In this document: in pieces, positions 42,420-50,283 of the stretch
How the letters are laid out: each line of letters starts with the position of its first letter
How positions within the stretch are numbered: the first letter of the stretch is position 1
DNA from: DATJMJ01 sp035503915
Lineage (GTDB): Bacteria > Actinomycetota > Acidimicrobiia > Acidimicrobiales > Palsa-688
Assembly (NCBI GenBank): GCA_035503915.1
Contig: DATJSU010000022.1
Coordinates: 124,001 to 188,000 of the forward strand
DNA: 64,000 bases
Direction: 5' to 3'
Notes under the pieces: model-generated
The model's database searches: none
What the model was told of the DNA's origin: nothing
The model's input: the letters and a program-made list of their open reading frames with translations, nothing else
Made by a program: the position numbers and the translations under genes

Positions 42420-43826
42420 CTAAGGCTCCACGTCGATCTCGAAGAGCTGCGCTGCTGCGGTACTTTTGTGCTGAGGTTGGCGCGCAGCAGGCGCGAAGAC
42501 GTCTCTTTGGCGGGACGCGTTGTTTTGTCGCGTACCGTGGTTCGACAAGCGCGGCTGGGAGAAGGTACTTCGACAGTCAGGATCATCGGCTGCCGCCGAG
42601 CGAAGTGCGTCCCGCAGGCGTTGAAGGTCCTCGGGCGGGTCGCCGGTATTCCTTGGGTGACGGGGGTCGTCGGGCGGTACGAAGGCGCGCTTACCCTTGC
42701 CGGCGACGAGCAGCCAACCCTCGTTGGTCTTGAGCCTGTGGTGGTGGGGACAGAGCCGGTCGAGGAGGTCGAGGACGGTGAAGCGTGTTTTCGCCCAGTC
42801 GACCCTATGGTCGCTCTGGAGGTAGCTGCCCTTGGCAGGGCAACCCGCTACTGCGCAGCTTGGGTAGAGCCAGTCCAAGGCGGTTGATTGATAGGCATTG
42901 GGGCGCCGCCCGAGGTGCGCGACGCCAATGACATCTTTGCCCTTGGTGACCACGGCTTTGAGAAAAGGGTCACGCGTCTCGATGATGTCGTGGACCACCT
43001 TGGGGGGCACGCTCCCAAAGCCGGCGACCTCGCAGGTTTCGCCATCGACGGCATAGCCACGCAAGAGGGCATCGTGGTCCACCCGTACCAAGATCTCGTA
43101 ACCGGGGCGCTGCTTCGGCCCGCCCGCTCTCGCGAGGGCCAAGAGAGCATCGTAGGCGTAGGCTTCCCTTCGCTCATGGCGGCCTTCGTTGCGGGCCTGG
43201 TCGAAGATCTCGTCGATGTAGGGCTGCAGGGCTGCCATGACCTCCGCACCCTCGTCTGGGAGCCCGTCGACGCCCATGTGCCAGGTCCCATAGGCGTCGG
43301 TCCAGTCGCGAACGGCACGGTTCTCGTGGAACTGCGTGCGCCGGGCCTCCAGGTCCTCCGCCTCGGCCCGCGCACGCTGTGCGTGCGCTACCAGTTCTGA
43401 GAGCGAACAGCTCCTTGCTGCCTCGAGCAAGCGCTGGGCTGCCGCCGGGTTTGCTTCTGCAGCACCGGCCACGATCCGGGCTTGCGCCCTGGAAAGCTCG
43501 CCATCTCTGGCAGCGGCCTGGACTTCGGGTTGGCCCGCAATGGCTTTTGCCGCCTGGATGTCTTCGTGTGCCGCCTTGAGGGATGTCCCCGAGGACTTCG
43601 CAAGCATTTCAGCTGCTCGCCGGTCGGTGAGCTTTGCCCCGATTGGTAGCCCGGCGCCGCCAGCAATGCGGGCGGCGGCTAAAGACGCCACCGTGGACGC
43701 CATCTTTTCGATATGTCCCGCCTGCTCGACAACCATTGCCAGTTGGCTCGGGGCGACCAGGGCCGCGTCGAAGGCGGCTGCATAAGCCTTCATTGCTGAT
43801 CTCAGCTCGCCCAATCTAAGGCACAT
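42420..43826 (-). CDS. DUF222-type HNH endonuclease-domain protein
   Basis: 468 residues. The N-terminal two thirds are helical and Ala-rich (DUF222-like), with AKLTDRRAAEMLAKSSGTSLKAA. The C-terminal HNH nuclease module reads CAVAGCPAKGSYLQSDHRVDWAKTRFTVLDLLDRLCPHHHRLKT, with the metal-binding Cys pairs and His-rich core intact. Very common in actinobacterial genomes in multiple copies and often associated with mobile regions; function unknown. ATG at 43826 with AAGGAG seven nt upstream. The last ~60 residues (Gln/Arg/Ala-rich) are unconserved. Confidence 0.88.
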   Translation of the reverse strand: MCLRLGELRSAMKAYAAAFDAALVAPSQLAMVVEQAGHIEKMASTVASLAAARIAGGAGLPIGAKLTDRRAAEMLAKSSGTSLKAAHEDIQAAKAIAGQPEVQAAARDGELSRAQARIVAGAAEANPAAAQRLLEAARSCSLSELVAHAQRARAEAEDLEARRTQFHENRAVRDWTDAYGTWHMGVDGLPDEGAEVMAALQPYIDEIFDQARNEGRHERREAYAYDALLALARAGGPKQRPGYEILVRVDHDALLRGYAVDGETCEVAGFGSVPPKVVHDIIETRDPFLKAVVTKGKDVIGVAHLGRRPNAYQSTALDWLYPSCAVAGCPAKGSYLQSDHRVDWAKTRFTVLDLLDRLCPHHHRLKTNEGWLLVAGKGKRAFVPPDDPRHPRNTGDPPEDLQRLRDALRSAAADDPDCRSTFSQPRLSNHGTRQNNASRQRDVFAPAARQPQHKSTAAAQLFEIDVEP

Positions 43827-44047
43827 GGACAGGCTCCTTCGGACGCGGACCTTCCCACCGAGGCTGGCGTCGTTGCGCCGGCGATAAGCCTTGCTATTCC
43901 CCGAGACCCCTGGAACGCTGGTAGCTGAGGAACGTCTGTTCTATTGTAGCGAGGCCTGGCGGTTCCCGGCAAAAATTTCTCAACTGGTTCCCCATCGTAA
44001 GTTGGTGGAGCCCGTTGTCGCGGGCGCGCTGGTGGGAGGATGGTGCT

Positions 44048-44530
44048 ATGGAACTGCTCGTCGTCAAGGTCGCCAACCCCGATGGGCTTAACCTCATCCT
44101 GGGGCAAAGCCACTTCATAAAGACAGTCGAGGATGTGCACGAAGTCTTGGCCGGGTCCTCGCCAGCCACTCGCTTCGGTCTGGCATTTTGCGAGTCGTCG
44201 GGGCCTCGTCTGGTGCGGCGTTCGGGCAACGACGAGGACCTGGTCGGATTAGCCACAGAGAACGCGCTCGCGATCGGCGCCGGCCACTCGTTCATTCTGT
44301 TCCTGCGGGACGCCTACCCCGTGAACGTGCTGAACGCCATTAAGCAGGTACCGGAGGTGTGCCACATTTACTGCGCCAGTGCGAACCCGGTCTCAGTTGT
44401 CGTTGCGGCCGATGAAGAGGGGCGCGGGATCCTGGGCGTGATTGACGGGGGAGCGCCACTGGGAGTGGAGAGCGACCAGGACGTCGCCGAACGCAAACAA
44501 CTTTTGCGCGCGATCGGCTACAAACTGTAG
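44048..44530 (+). CDS. Adenosine-specific kinase family protein (DUF355)
   Basis: 160 residues. VKVANPDGLNLILGQSHFIKTVEDVHEVL, FGLAFCESSGPRLVRRSGND, HSFILFLRDAYPVNVLNAIK and IYCASANPVSVVVAADEEGRGILGVIDGG are the conserved blocks of the small adenosine-specific kinase family, best known from archaea and some bacteria. The family is close to full length. ATG at 44048 with GGGAGGA upstream. It stands alone between an HNH gene and hypothetical genes; horizontal acquisition is plausible but untested. Confidence 0.85.
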   Translation: MELLVVKVANPDGLNLILGQSHFIKTVEDVHEVLAGSSPATRFGLAFCESSGPRLVRRSGNDEDLVGLATENALAIGAGHSFILFLRDAYPVNVLNAIKQVPEVCHIYCASANPVSVVVAADEEGRGILGVIDGGAPLGVESDQDVAERKQLLRAIGYKL

Positions 44531-44576
44531 GCGGACGGCGGGGGATGCCTGTGGCCGCCCTTCAATGTGCGGCGGG

Positions 44577-45011
44577 TCAGCTCTGGTGGGCGGCTACGAA
44601 GATGGGAGGCGGCGTGCCGGCGAGCGAGCCGGACTGGTGGCCCTCGAGGGTGTCCTCGCCCCAGGTGCCGTTGGGGTAGTACGTGCGCACCCACCAGCGG
44701 GGGCTCAGTGGGTCGGTGCAGGCGTCCCAGAAGATCACTGAGTGCGCCTGGCCCGTGGTGGCCGCGACATTTTTCGCGAAGCGGAAGTTGACCTCCATCT
44801 GGGTGGTCGTGGCATTCTGCGGGAGGCGGGTCGTCTTGGCGTCCACCCGGACCACCTGGTCCAGCTGGTCCGTGGCACCATCGTTGGCCGCCGCCTCGTA
44901 GCCGATCGGGGCAGCTTGGTGTGCAGGGGCCGTGAGGTCGATGGGCGGGTAACGGCGCGTCGGGCCTCCCCAGACTGGTGCGGTCCCCTGGGTGAAGCTG
45001 TTCATCGACAC
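44577..45011 (-). CDS. Hypothetical protein
   Basis: 144 residues, not recognised. Contains MEVNFRFAKNVAATTGQAHSVIFWDACTD and RWWVRTYYPNGTWGEDTLEGHQSG, suggesting a beta-rich soluble domain; no signal peptide, no membrane span, no Cys pairs. Amino-acid composition looks protein-like, unlike the overlapping Pro/Arg-rich frames. Start at GTG 45011, with a second in-frame ATG two codons later. Confidence 0.55.
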   Translation of the reverse strand: MSMNSFTQGTAPVWGGPTRRYPPIDLTAPAHQAAPIGYEAAANDGATDQLDQVVRVDAKTTRLPQNATTTQMEVNFRFAKNVAATTGQAHSVIFWDACTDPLSPRWWVRTYYPNGTWGEDTLEGHQSGSLAGTPPPIFVAAHQS

Positions 45012-45588
45012 TCCGCAACCTCGCTCTTGTCTCGCCCAGCCAAATACCTACCCAGGTGGGGAGGCGATGGGTGACCCATCGAGGTGCTTCTCCTGTGCCC
45101 CGAGGCGAGGGCACCGAAAGCCTCCCACGCCATTAGTAGTACGAACGGCTGAAAATCTTGCTGCCTTGAGCCTGGCGCATGTGTTCGGCCATATGCAAGC
45201 GAAAGTGTCTCGGCTTTCGCCTTTTGCCCCCTCTGCGCGCGCACCGCAAGGGCGCGAGTGTGCAGCTCAGTGCGCATTTCGCGATAGTCGTCAGCGAGCA
45301 GGTCCTACAAGGGCCGGTTGCCGAAGAGCGATAGGCGCAAAGTGGACGAGCTACCCGCACCCGGGTTATGCCACGAGGCAGGCCGGATAATTGGGAAATG
45401 GAGCGGCTTTCTATTTCCCAAGGCGAAACGGCGGGAACCAAGCGTTACGGTCCCGGGCAAGCCATGGTGCCCCGAAGCCGCAATTTGTGGGCCTGCTAAG
45501 CCGCCACCGACGGCACCCGAGCGGCCGTACTAGCTGATCTGGCAGGGGCTGCCAACAGGAGCCGTGCCGAGCGGCAATAATTGCAGCA
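45012..45588. other. 577-bp gap without a convincing gene
   Basis: Short open frames here are Pro/Arg-rich shadows. The only clear structure is a perfect 9-bp inverted repeat, TTGGGAAAT (45391-45399) and ATTTCCCAA (45413-45421), with a 13-nt loop. It stands out because it is AT-rich in a GC-rich context; it could be a protein-binding site or an attenuator-like hairpin. Confidence 0.5.
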
Positions 45589-46095
45589 ATGTGGTCGCAC
45601 GTGCTCGTCGACGGTCACCGGCGGACTTATCAAGCCAAGGTCGACCGCGGGGCCAGGCCCATAACCGGGCGCCCTGCCGTTGCGGTCCTCGGAGCCATCG
45701 CGGCGGCCGCCCTCGTGTCCGTGGCGGGTTGCGGCGGCTTGAAGGCGCCGTCGTCGTCAGGGACAACCGCGAGCACGTCTGCTGCCCACTCGGGGAGCAA
45801 GTCGAAGACCACAGGGACTACCGCGAGCGCCGGGAGCGGGGCGGCGAGCAACGCAAGCGCGGCGGCCACCTGCCGGACCGACTACCAGGCGGTGGCTTCG
45901 GCGGTGACCAGTTATCAGGCGGAGGTGGGCCAGTACCCGCAGAGCATTGGTGCGCTCGGCCAGTGGCTCCACGGGCCGGTCAGTTCGCACTACTTCACTA
46001 TCACGCTGGGCCCGAAGGACAACGGGGTTGTCGAAGTAGCCACCTCGAACCACCCAGCCGCTGCCGGCGACCATAATTGCACCTACGCAGGCTGA
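45589..46095 (+). CDS. Putative lipoprotein with pilin-like C-terminal segment
   Basis: 168 residues. A hydrophobic segment followed by LVSVAGCGG forms a lipobox with lipidated Cys near residue 48. A Ser/Thr/Ala linker comes next, then CRTDYQAVASAVTSYQAEVGQYPQSIGAL, which resembles the helix of type II secretion pseudopilins (xxAxxxYxxxxGxYPxS). Two Cys (about 95 and 164) may form a disulfide. Function unknown. The exact start is uncertain because the first ~25 residues are atypical; a GTG at 45601 is an alternative. Confidence 0.65.
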   Translation: MWSHVLVDGHRRTYQAKVDRGARPITGRPAVAVLGAIAAAALVSVAGCGGLKAPSSSGTTASTSAAHSGSKSKTTGTTASAGSGAASNASAAATCRTDYQAVASAVTSYQAEVGQYPQSIGALGQWLHGPVSSHYFTITLGPKDNGVVEVATSNHPAAAGDHNCTYAG

Positions 46096-46122
46096 GGAAG
46101 GCTCTCAGCACCAGGCCCGGTT

Positions 46123-47175
46123 TTAGCCCTTGACCGTGACCACCACGGCCTGTGAAACAGACGGGCCCTCGTTCTTGTCCCCCAAGTACTTCGCTTGGAA
46201 CCGGTGCCGTCCGGGCGGCGCATCGACATGGAGCTGTGGGTTAGGGGTGGCCAGTTTGGTGGTCGCAACGGTGGCGCCGTCCATTAGGAGCTCTACAGAT
46301 GTGCCGGGGTCGACCGGTGTCGAGGCCGCACCCTCGACTGTTACCGGGAAATCGAGGCGTTGCCCAACGGTCGCCGGCGCGCCAAGCAAGGTCAGCGTGG
46401 GCGACTTTTTGACCGTCAGCCTGATCGCCCCGCTGCTCTTCGTGTAAGGGTTCTCCGTAATGCCTTTGACACCAGTGACCGACCAGGGGACCGGGACGGC
46501 TTTGAAAACAGCGGACAACCGGTAGACGCCGACCGGGATGGTGGAACTGCTGTGGGCCTCGACGACGTCCCCCCCTGGCTGAATAGCCGAAGAGGGGACC
46601 TGAGCCTCGCCTTCCACATGACCGTCGACTAGGAAAACTACGTCGCCGTGAGGAGAGCCAGAGCCAAGGTGCCCTGGGGCAACTTCGGCGTTGAGCCAGC
46701 AGCAGTGTTGCGGCCCGTAGATGTAGACGCCGGAGTGGCGGGTCAGTTGTGGCGGTACCACTGAGCTTTCGAAGATCGGGCCGGGATTTATCACCCAGGT
46801 GGTGGTCCGAGATTGGTCGAACATTTCCTGGATCCTGAGCACGACGCGAGACTCCTCATGCTCACGAGGGTCAAGCACCACAGCGGCCCACCACCAGGCC
46901 CCGGCCTTGGCCGGCGTCCCAGCGAAGCGGATCTGCGGTCCCTTGAGCGACACGGCAATGCCGTTACGCGTCAAGGTCCCGTTCGAGGAAAGAGAGTAAG
47001 GCGGTTTCCCGCCTACGATCCTGAGAACGGCCCGGTACGGTGTGCCCACATGGCCGTAGGGCAGGAGCCCGGACACGGATATGGCAGAGCTCGTGTGAGC
47101 AGCCCTCACTTGTGCTGACGGTGCGATGACAAAGGCGGGAGCACTCAGCACCAGAGCGAGGAGCCGTCGGTTCAC
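46123..47175 (-). CDS. Secreted protein with Ig-like (bacterial beta-sandwich) domains
   Basis: 350 residues from GTG 47175. Signal peptide about 1-27 (NRRLLALVLSAPAFVIAPSAQVRA). LLPYGHVGTPYRAVLRIVGGKPPYSLS (about 38-65) is the usual start of putative-Ig repeats. The C-terminus, TLLGAPATVGQRLDFPVTVEGAAS...VELLMDGATVATTKL...HRFQAKYLGD, is a second Ig-like repeat of the Big_3_5 kind. The open frame extends to 47832 but its upstream part is Arg/Pro-rich and overlaps the next gene, so it is rejected. Probably surface or extracellular; role unknown. Confidence 0.72.
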   Translation of the reverse strand: MNRRLLALVLSAPAFVIAPSAQVRAAHTSSAISVSGLLPYGHVGTPYRAVLRIVGGKPPYSLSSNGTLTRNGIAVSLKGPQIRFAGTPAKAGAWWWAAVVLDPREHEESRVVLRIQEMFDQSRTTTWVINPGPIFESSVVPPQLTRHSGVYIYGPQHCCWLNAEVAPGHLGSGSPHGDVVFLVDGHVEGEAQVPSSAIQPGGDVVEAHSSSTIPVGVYRLSAVFKAVPVPWSVTGVKGITENPYTKSSGAIRLTVKKSPTLTLLGAPATVGQRLDFPVTVEGAASTPVDPGTSVELLMDGATVATTKLATPNPQLHVDAPPGRHRFQAKYLGDKNEGPSVSQAVVVTVKG

Positions 47176-47546
47176 CGTCCCCAGGCTAGAGAAGGACGGA
47201 CTGTGCAATGGAGCTTTGCGAGCAGACCTTTCTCTATGGCGCGGGCGGGCCGCTATGGCGCGGGCGGGCCGCCAGCGAGAGTGAGAGGCACCGGTATGGT
47301 GACCGTGACGCTCACCGAAACGCTCAGGGGGGCGAGTGTATGAAGCGGACGTGCCGTGCGGGTAGGAGGCCGCCCTTAGAGGAGCGCTCGAGCGCCCAAG
47401 CGCTCGCAGCCGAGTGGCACGGTGCGCGGGGAGCCGGTGCCCGGGTGCCCGGTGCCCCGGACGGGGTGGCACGAGCCCGTGCCCGGGCCTCCGGTGTGGG
47501 AGTGCTGATACCCATGCCGGCGGCGGAGGACAGCGATCTTGTTGCC
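47176..47546. other. 371-bp gap with 19-bp direct duplication
   Basis: No credible gene. CTATGGCGCGGGCGGGCCG is duplicated head to tail at 47234-47252 and 47253-47271. Further on, GTGCCCGG-type repeats occur around 47437-47490. Nothing resembles a promoter for the flanking minus-strand genes with confidence. Confidence 0.6.
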
Positions 47547-48107
47547 CTAAGCAGTGAGAGCCAACTTGGCCAGCCGCGAATGCCCGAACGCTACCAGGGC
47601 CTTTGAAAGGACGCGGGCCGCCATGAAGCCCGAGCCTGCAGCAAATACCGTAAATATCAAAAGGCTGAAAAGCGAGCCCGACGCGCCCACGACATCGGCC
47701 CGAGCCACGCTCGTGCTCAGCGCCAGAATATCTGCCTCTGCGCTGTGCCATAACTGGGGGAGGACGCGCGGCGCCAGGAAACCACTTGGCGCGAGGTCGC
47801 CTGCCAGCACAAGAATGCTCACAACGACCCACGCCTTTACCCCGTCAAAGCGAGCCGCGCTCGCATGACCTAACTCGTGGAAGGACGCCGGTAGTGTCCC
47901 GGCCGGGTACATGACCAATAAAAGCGCCGGGGAGGCAAGCACTTCTTGTAGTCCGTGAACGACTAGCCCGTCGTGGCGCAATATTTCCCAAGCGTCGCCC
48001 GAAGCGAGCGCAGCGAGGACGACAGCCACGCTGCGACTGAAAACCATTGCATGCAAAACGAAGTCCACGCCAGGGGCCTCGTTCGACCTGAGCCAGGGCA
48101 CCACCAC
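47547..48107 (-). CDS. Membrane protein with HELGH motif (M50-like, possibly truncated)
   Basis: 186 residues with about four hydrophobic stretches. PASFHELGHASAARFDGVKAWVVVSIL contains the zinc-binding HExxH of M50-type intramembrane metallopeptidases, and the residues around it match the FHELGHA form seen in peptide-maturase-type M50 proteins. The expected downstream third metal ligand is not apparent, and the protein is much shorter than the family norm, so it may be a fragment or inactive. GTG start, the first of a run of three GTGs; 9 bp from the MCP-like gene, whose stop precedes it on the same strand. Confidence 0.5.
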   Translation of the reverse strand: MVVPWLRSNEAPGVDFVLHAMVFSRSVAVVLAALASGDAWEILRHDGLVVHGLQEVLASPALLLVMYPAGTLPASFHELGHASAARFDGVKAWVVVSILVLAGDLAPSGFLAPRVLPQLWHSAEADILALSTSVARADVVGASGSLFSLLIFTVFAAGSGFMAARVLSKALVAFGHSRLAKLALTA

Positions 48108-48116
48108 GCAGCGACC

Positions 48117-50048
48117 TCAGTTTGCCGCGCAAAGCGCAACGAGGTCCTTGTGCTTGGAAACGAGCGCCTGCAACTGAGCCGCCATGGTAGAAAGCTCCGA
48201 GGCGGCCGCCAAGGCGTCATTGGAACCGCTCGCTGTCAACTGGGCGGCTTCGGCGGCGCTGTCGATGCTCTTGCGGATGCGGCTCGACCCCTCAGAGAGC
48301 TCCCGCAAACCATGCGAAACCGTGGTGGAGGTCCCACTTTGCCTTTTGACCGACGTCGCGATCGACTCTTGGATCTCGTTGATGCGGCCGATCGTCTGGC
48401 TGATGCGTTCGATCGCTTCCACGCTGTGGCTCGTGTCGCGTTGGATGGCGCTGATCATGGAAGCGATCTCGTCCGTAGCCTTGGCGGTTCCCGAAGCCAG
48501 CTCTCGCACTTCGCCGGCGACGACGGCAAAGCCAGCGCCAGCCTTGCCGGCGCGCGCTGCCTCAATGGTCGCGTTCAGCGCCAAGAGGTTGGTTTGCCGA
48601 GCGATCTCAGTGATGACTAGCAAGATCGTGCCGATCTTGGCCGAGCTATCGGCAAGGCGGGAGATGATCGTGTTCGTCGCCTGCGACTCGCGCTTGGCGT
48701 CGGTCCCGACTGTTAGGGCCTCGTTCGCGTTACGGCTTATTTCCTGGATGGAGAGCGCCATTTCGTCGGCTCCCTTGGCGACAGCGTCGGTATTGAGGGC
48801 GATCTGTTCGCTCGTGGTCGCGACGACCACTGCCGACCCCGATGCCTCCTCTGCACCGACGTTCAGTTGGTGAGCCGTCGACCTGAGGCGCTCGGATGCT
48901 TGTGCGAGCGACTCGGCGTTGTTGGCAACGCCTGTCAAGAGCGTGACGAGGACTCGTTCTCTCTCCTCCGTCGCCGCTTGGCGCTCGCGCGCCTCTGCCT
49001 GAGCCCGCGTCACCGTCAATGCCAACCGGTAGCCGGTGACGATGATCGTCAGGGTGGCGAAAGCGATCGCTGCGGCGCCAACGTGGCCGAGGCTGGCGGC
49101 AATGAGCACCAAAAGTCCTGCGCCGGCGCCAGCGCCCGGTAAGACGTACCCGCCGCTCGCGGGGGGGTCGAGCTCCGAGGGCTCGGCGGGCTGCACCCAG
49201 CTGCTGATGGCGATGAGGGTGAGGGACATCGGCCACGCGATGGCATTTGCGACGTACCCCATCCGGCTGTCTGGCTGGAGGAGGTTGTAGGTGTCGCCAA
49301 CGCAGTTCACTATCAGGGCGGCGGTAACAACGCCAAAGGCCGCCCTCCGGTCCTTTGGCACGACAACGAAGGCGCTCAAGGAAACCGCAAGGAGAGCCAA
49401 GTCGCCGACGGGGTAGAACATCGTGGTCGCAGTGGACAGGTTGAACCCGCCGACCGCCTTTAGGACCGGCTGCGCCACGAACGCGGCGATTATCGACGCA
49501 ACCCCGAGGCCGGCGATCGCTCGGTCGAGCCATGTCATCGTGATGAGCGGCGAGGCTTCCCGGCGCAGCAGCGCGGCAAGGCCTAGGTAACAGAGCGGGA
49601 AGAAGCCGACGTAGAAGCCGTCTGCGACCGAAGGCACTGGGACGGTCCCGCCACCGATCGACTGTACGGTCACTGCGACGTCGCCGATGCCCCAGGAAAC
49701 GCCCGCCAGGCAAATGATCACCGGGAAGCTCCGCCCAACGGCGCCGCTCGCGCGCCAGCCCGGGCCCCAATAGCGATATATGCCGAGACAGCTGACGGCT
49801 ATCTCGAAAAGCGACGCTCCCCAGCCGTCTACCGGGATGTAGTAGGACCCGACCTTCCGCACGACGAGGGAAACAAGGAAGCCGAGGAGGAGGGCCCCGG
49901 CCACGACGAACTTGCCGCGGGCCGGGTGGGGGAGCATAGGGGGCCGGGCTCCGCGCTGTCGTGCAGCTCGAGCTGTGCCTAGGCCCGCTGGGTACCCGGC
50001 CGCCGGTGCGAAGCTTTGAGCTGGCGGTTTTCCTGGTGCGATGGTCAC
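48117..50048 (-). CDS. Membrane-integral methyl-accepting signalling protein
   Basis: 643 residues. The first ~330 residues hold about nine membrane spans, including VADGFYVGFFPLCYLGLAALLRRE and GDLALLAVSLSAFVVV. This arrangement resembles the multi-TM sensory input found in front of actinobacterial GGDEF/EAL proteins. The C-terminal half is an MCP signalling domain whose hairpin tip reads EIARQTNLLALNATIEAARAGKAGAGFAVVAGEVRELA, flanked by long Ala/Ser heptads. No HAMP and no extracytoplasmic sensor domain are seen. No cheA/cheW nearby. GTG at 50048 with AAGG upstream; ATG at about 49937 (MLPHPARGK) is an alternative. Confidence 0.85.
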   Translation of the reverse strand: MTIAPGKPPAQSFAPAAGYPAGLGTARAARQRGARPPMLPHPARGKFVVAGALLLGFLVSLVVRKVGSYYIPVDGWGASLFEIAVSCLGIYRYWGPGWRASGAVGRSFPVIICLAGVSWGIGDVAVTVQSIGGGTVPVPSVADGFYVGFFPLCYLGLAALLRREASPLITMTWLDRAIAGLGVASIIAAFVAQPVLKAVGGFNLSTATTMFYPVGDLALLAVSLSAFVVVPKDRRAAFGVVTAALIVNCVGDTYNLLQPDSRMGYVANAIAWPMSLTLIAISSWVQPAEPSELDPPASGGYVLPGAGAGAGLLVLIAASLGHVGAAAIAFATLTIIVTGYRLALTVTRAQAEARERQAATEERERVLVTLLTGVANNAESLAQASERLRSTAHQLNVGAEEASGSAVVVATTSEQIALNTDAVAKGADEMALSIQEISRNANEALTVGTDAKRESQATNTIISRLADSSAKIGTILLVITEIARQTNLLALNATIEAARAGKAGAGFAVVAGEVRELASGTAKATDEIASMISAIQRDTSHSVEAIERISQTIGRINEIQESIATSVKRQSGTSTTVSHGLRELSEGSSRIRKSIDSAAEAAQLTASGSNDALAAASELSTMAAQLQALVSKHKDLVALCAAN

Positions 50049-50283
50049 TCCAAGCCTTACCTGCTGGGGCGCGCCGGGCCGCTTGCCCGGGGAACCGCGC
50101 GGTTATGTACCTGATGAGATCGGCCTGCGTAAGGATGACCTTAGAAAGCGGTGACGCCTGGCCTCAGAAGCAGCGTCGCTGCAGGTCAGCTATGATGTAG
50201 CCAGTCAAGTGCTGTGTGGGCCAATGCCGTCCCGACCTGCACCAGAAGAGTTAATAACCCTACCTGGGAGGCATAAAGGGACG

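Noticed and set aside
44518..45114. 198-codon minus-strand frame
   Set aside because: Pro/Arg/His-rich shadow of the 144-residue hypothetical protein.
47176..47832. 219-residue N-terminal extension of the Ig-like protein
   Set aside because: Arg/Pro/His-rich, precedes a clear signal peptide and overlaps the HELGH protein gene.
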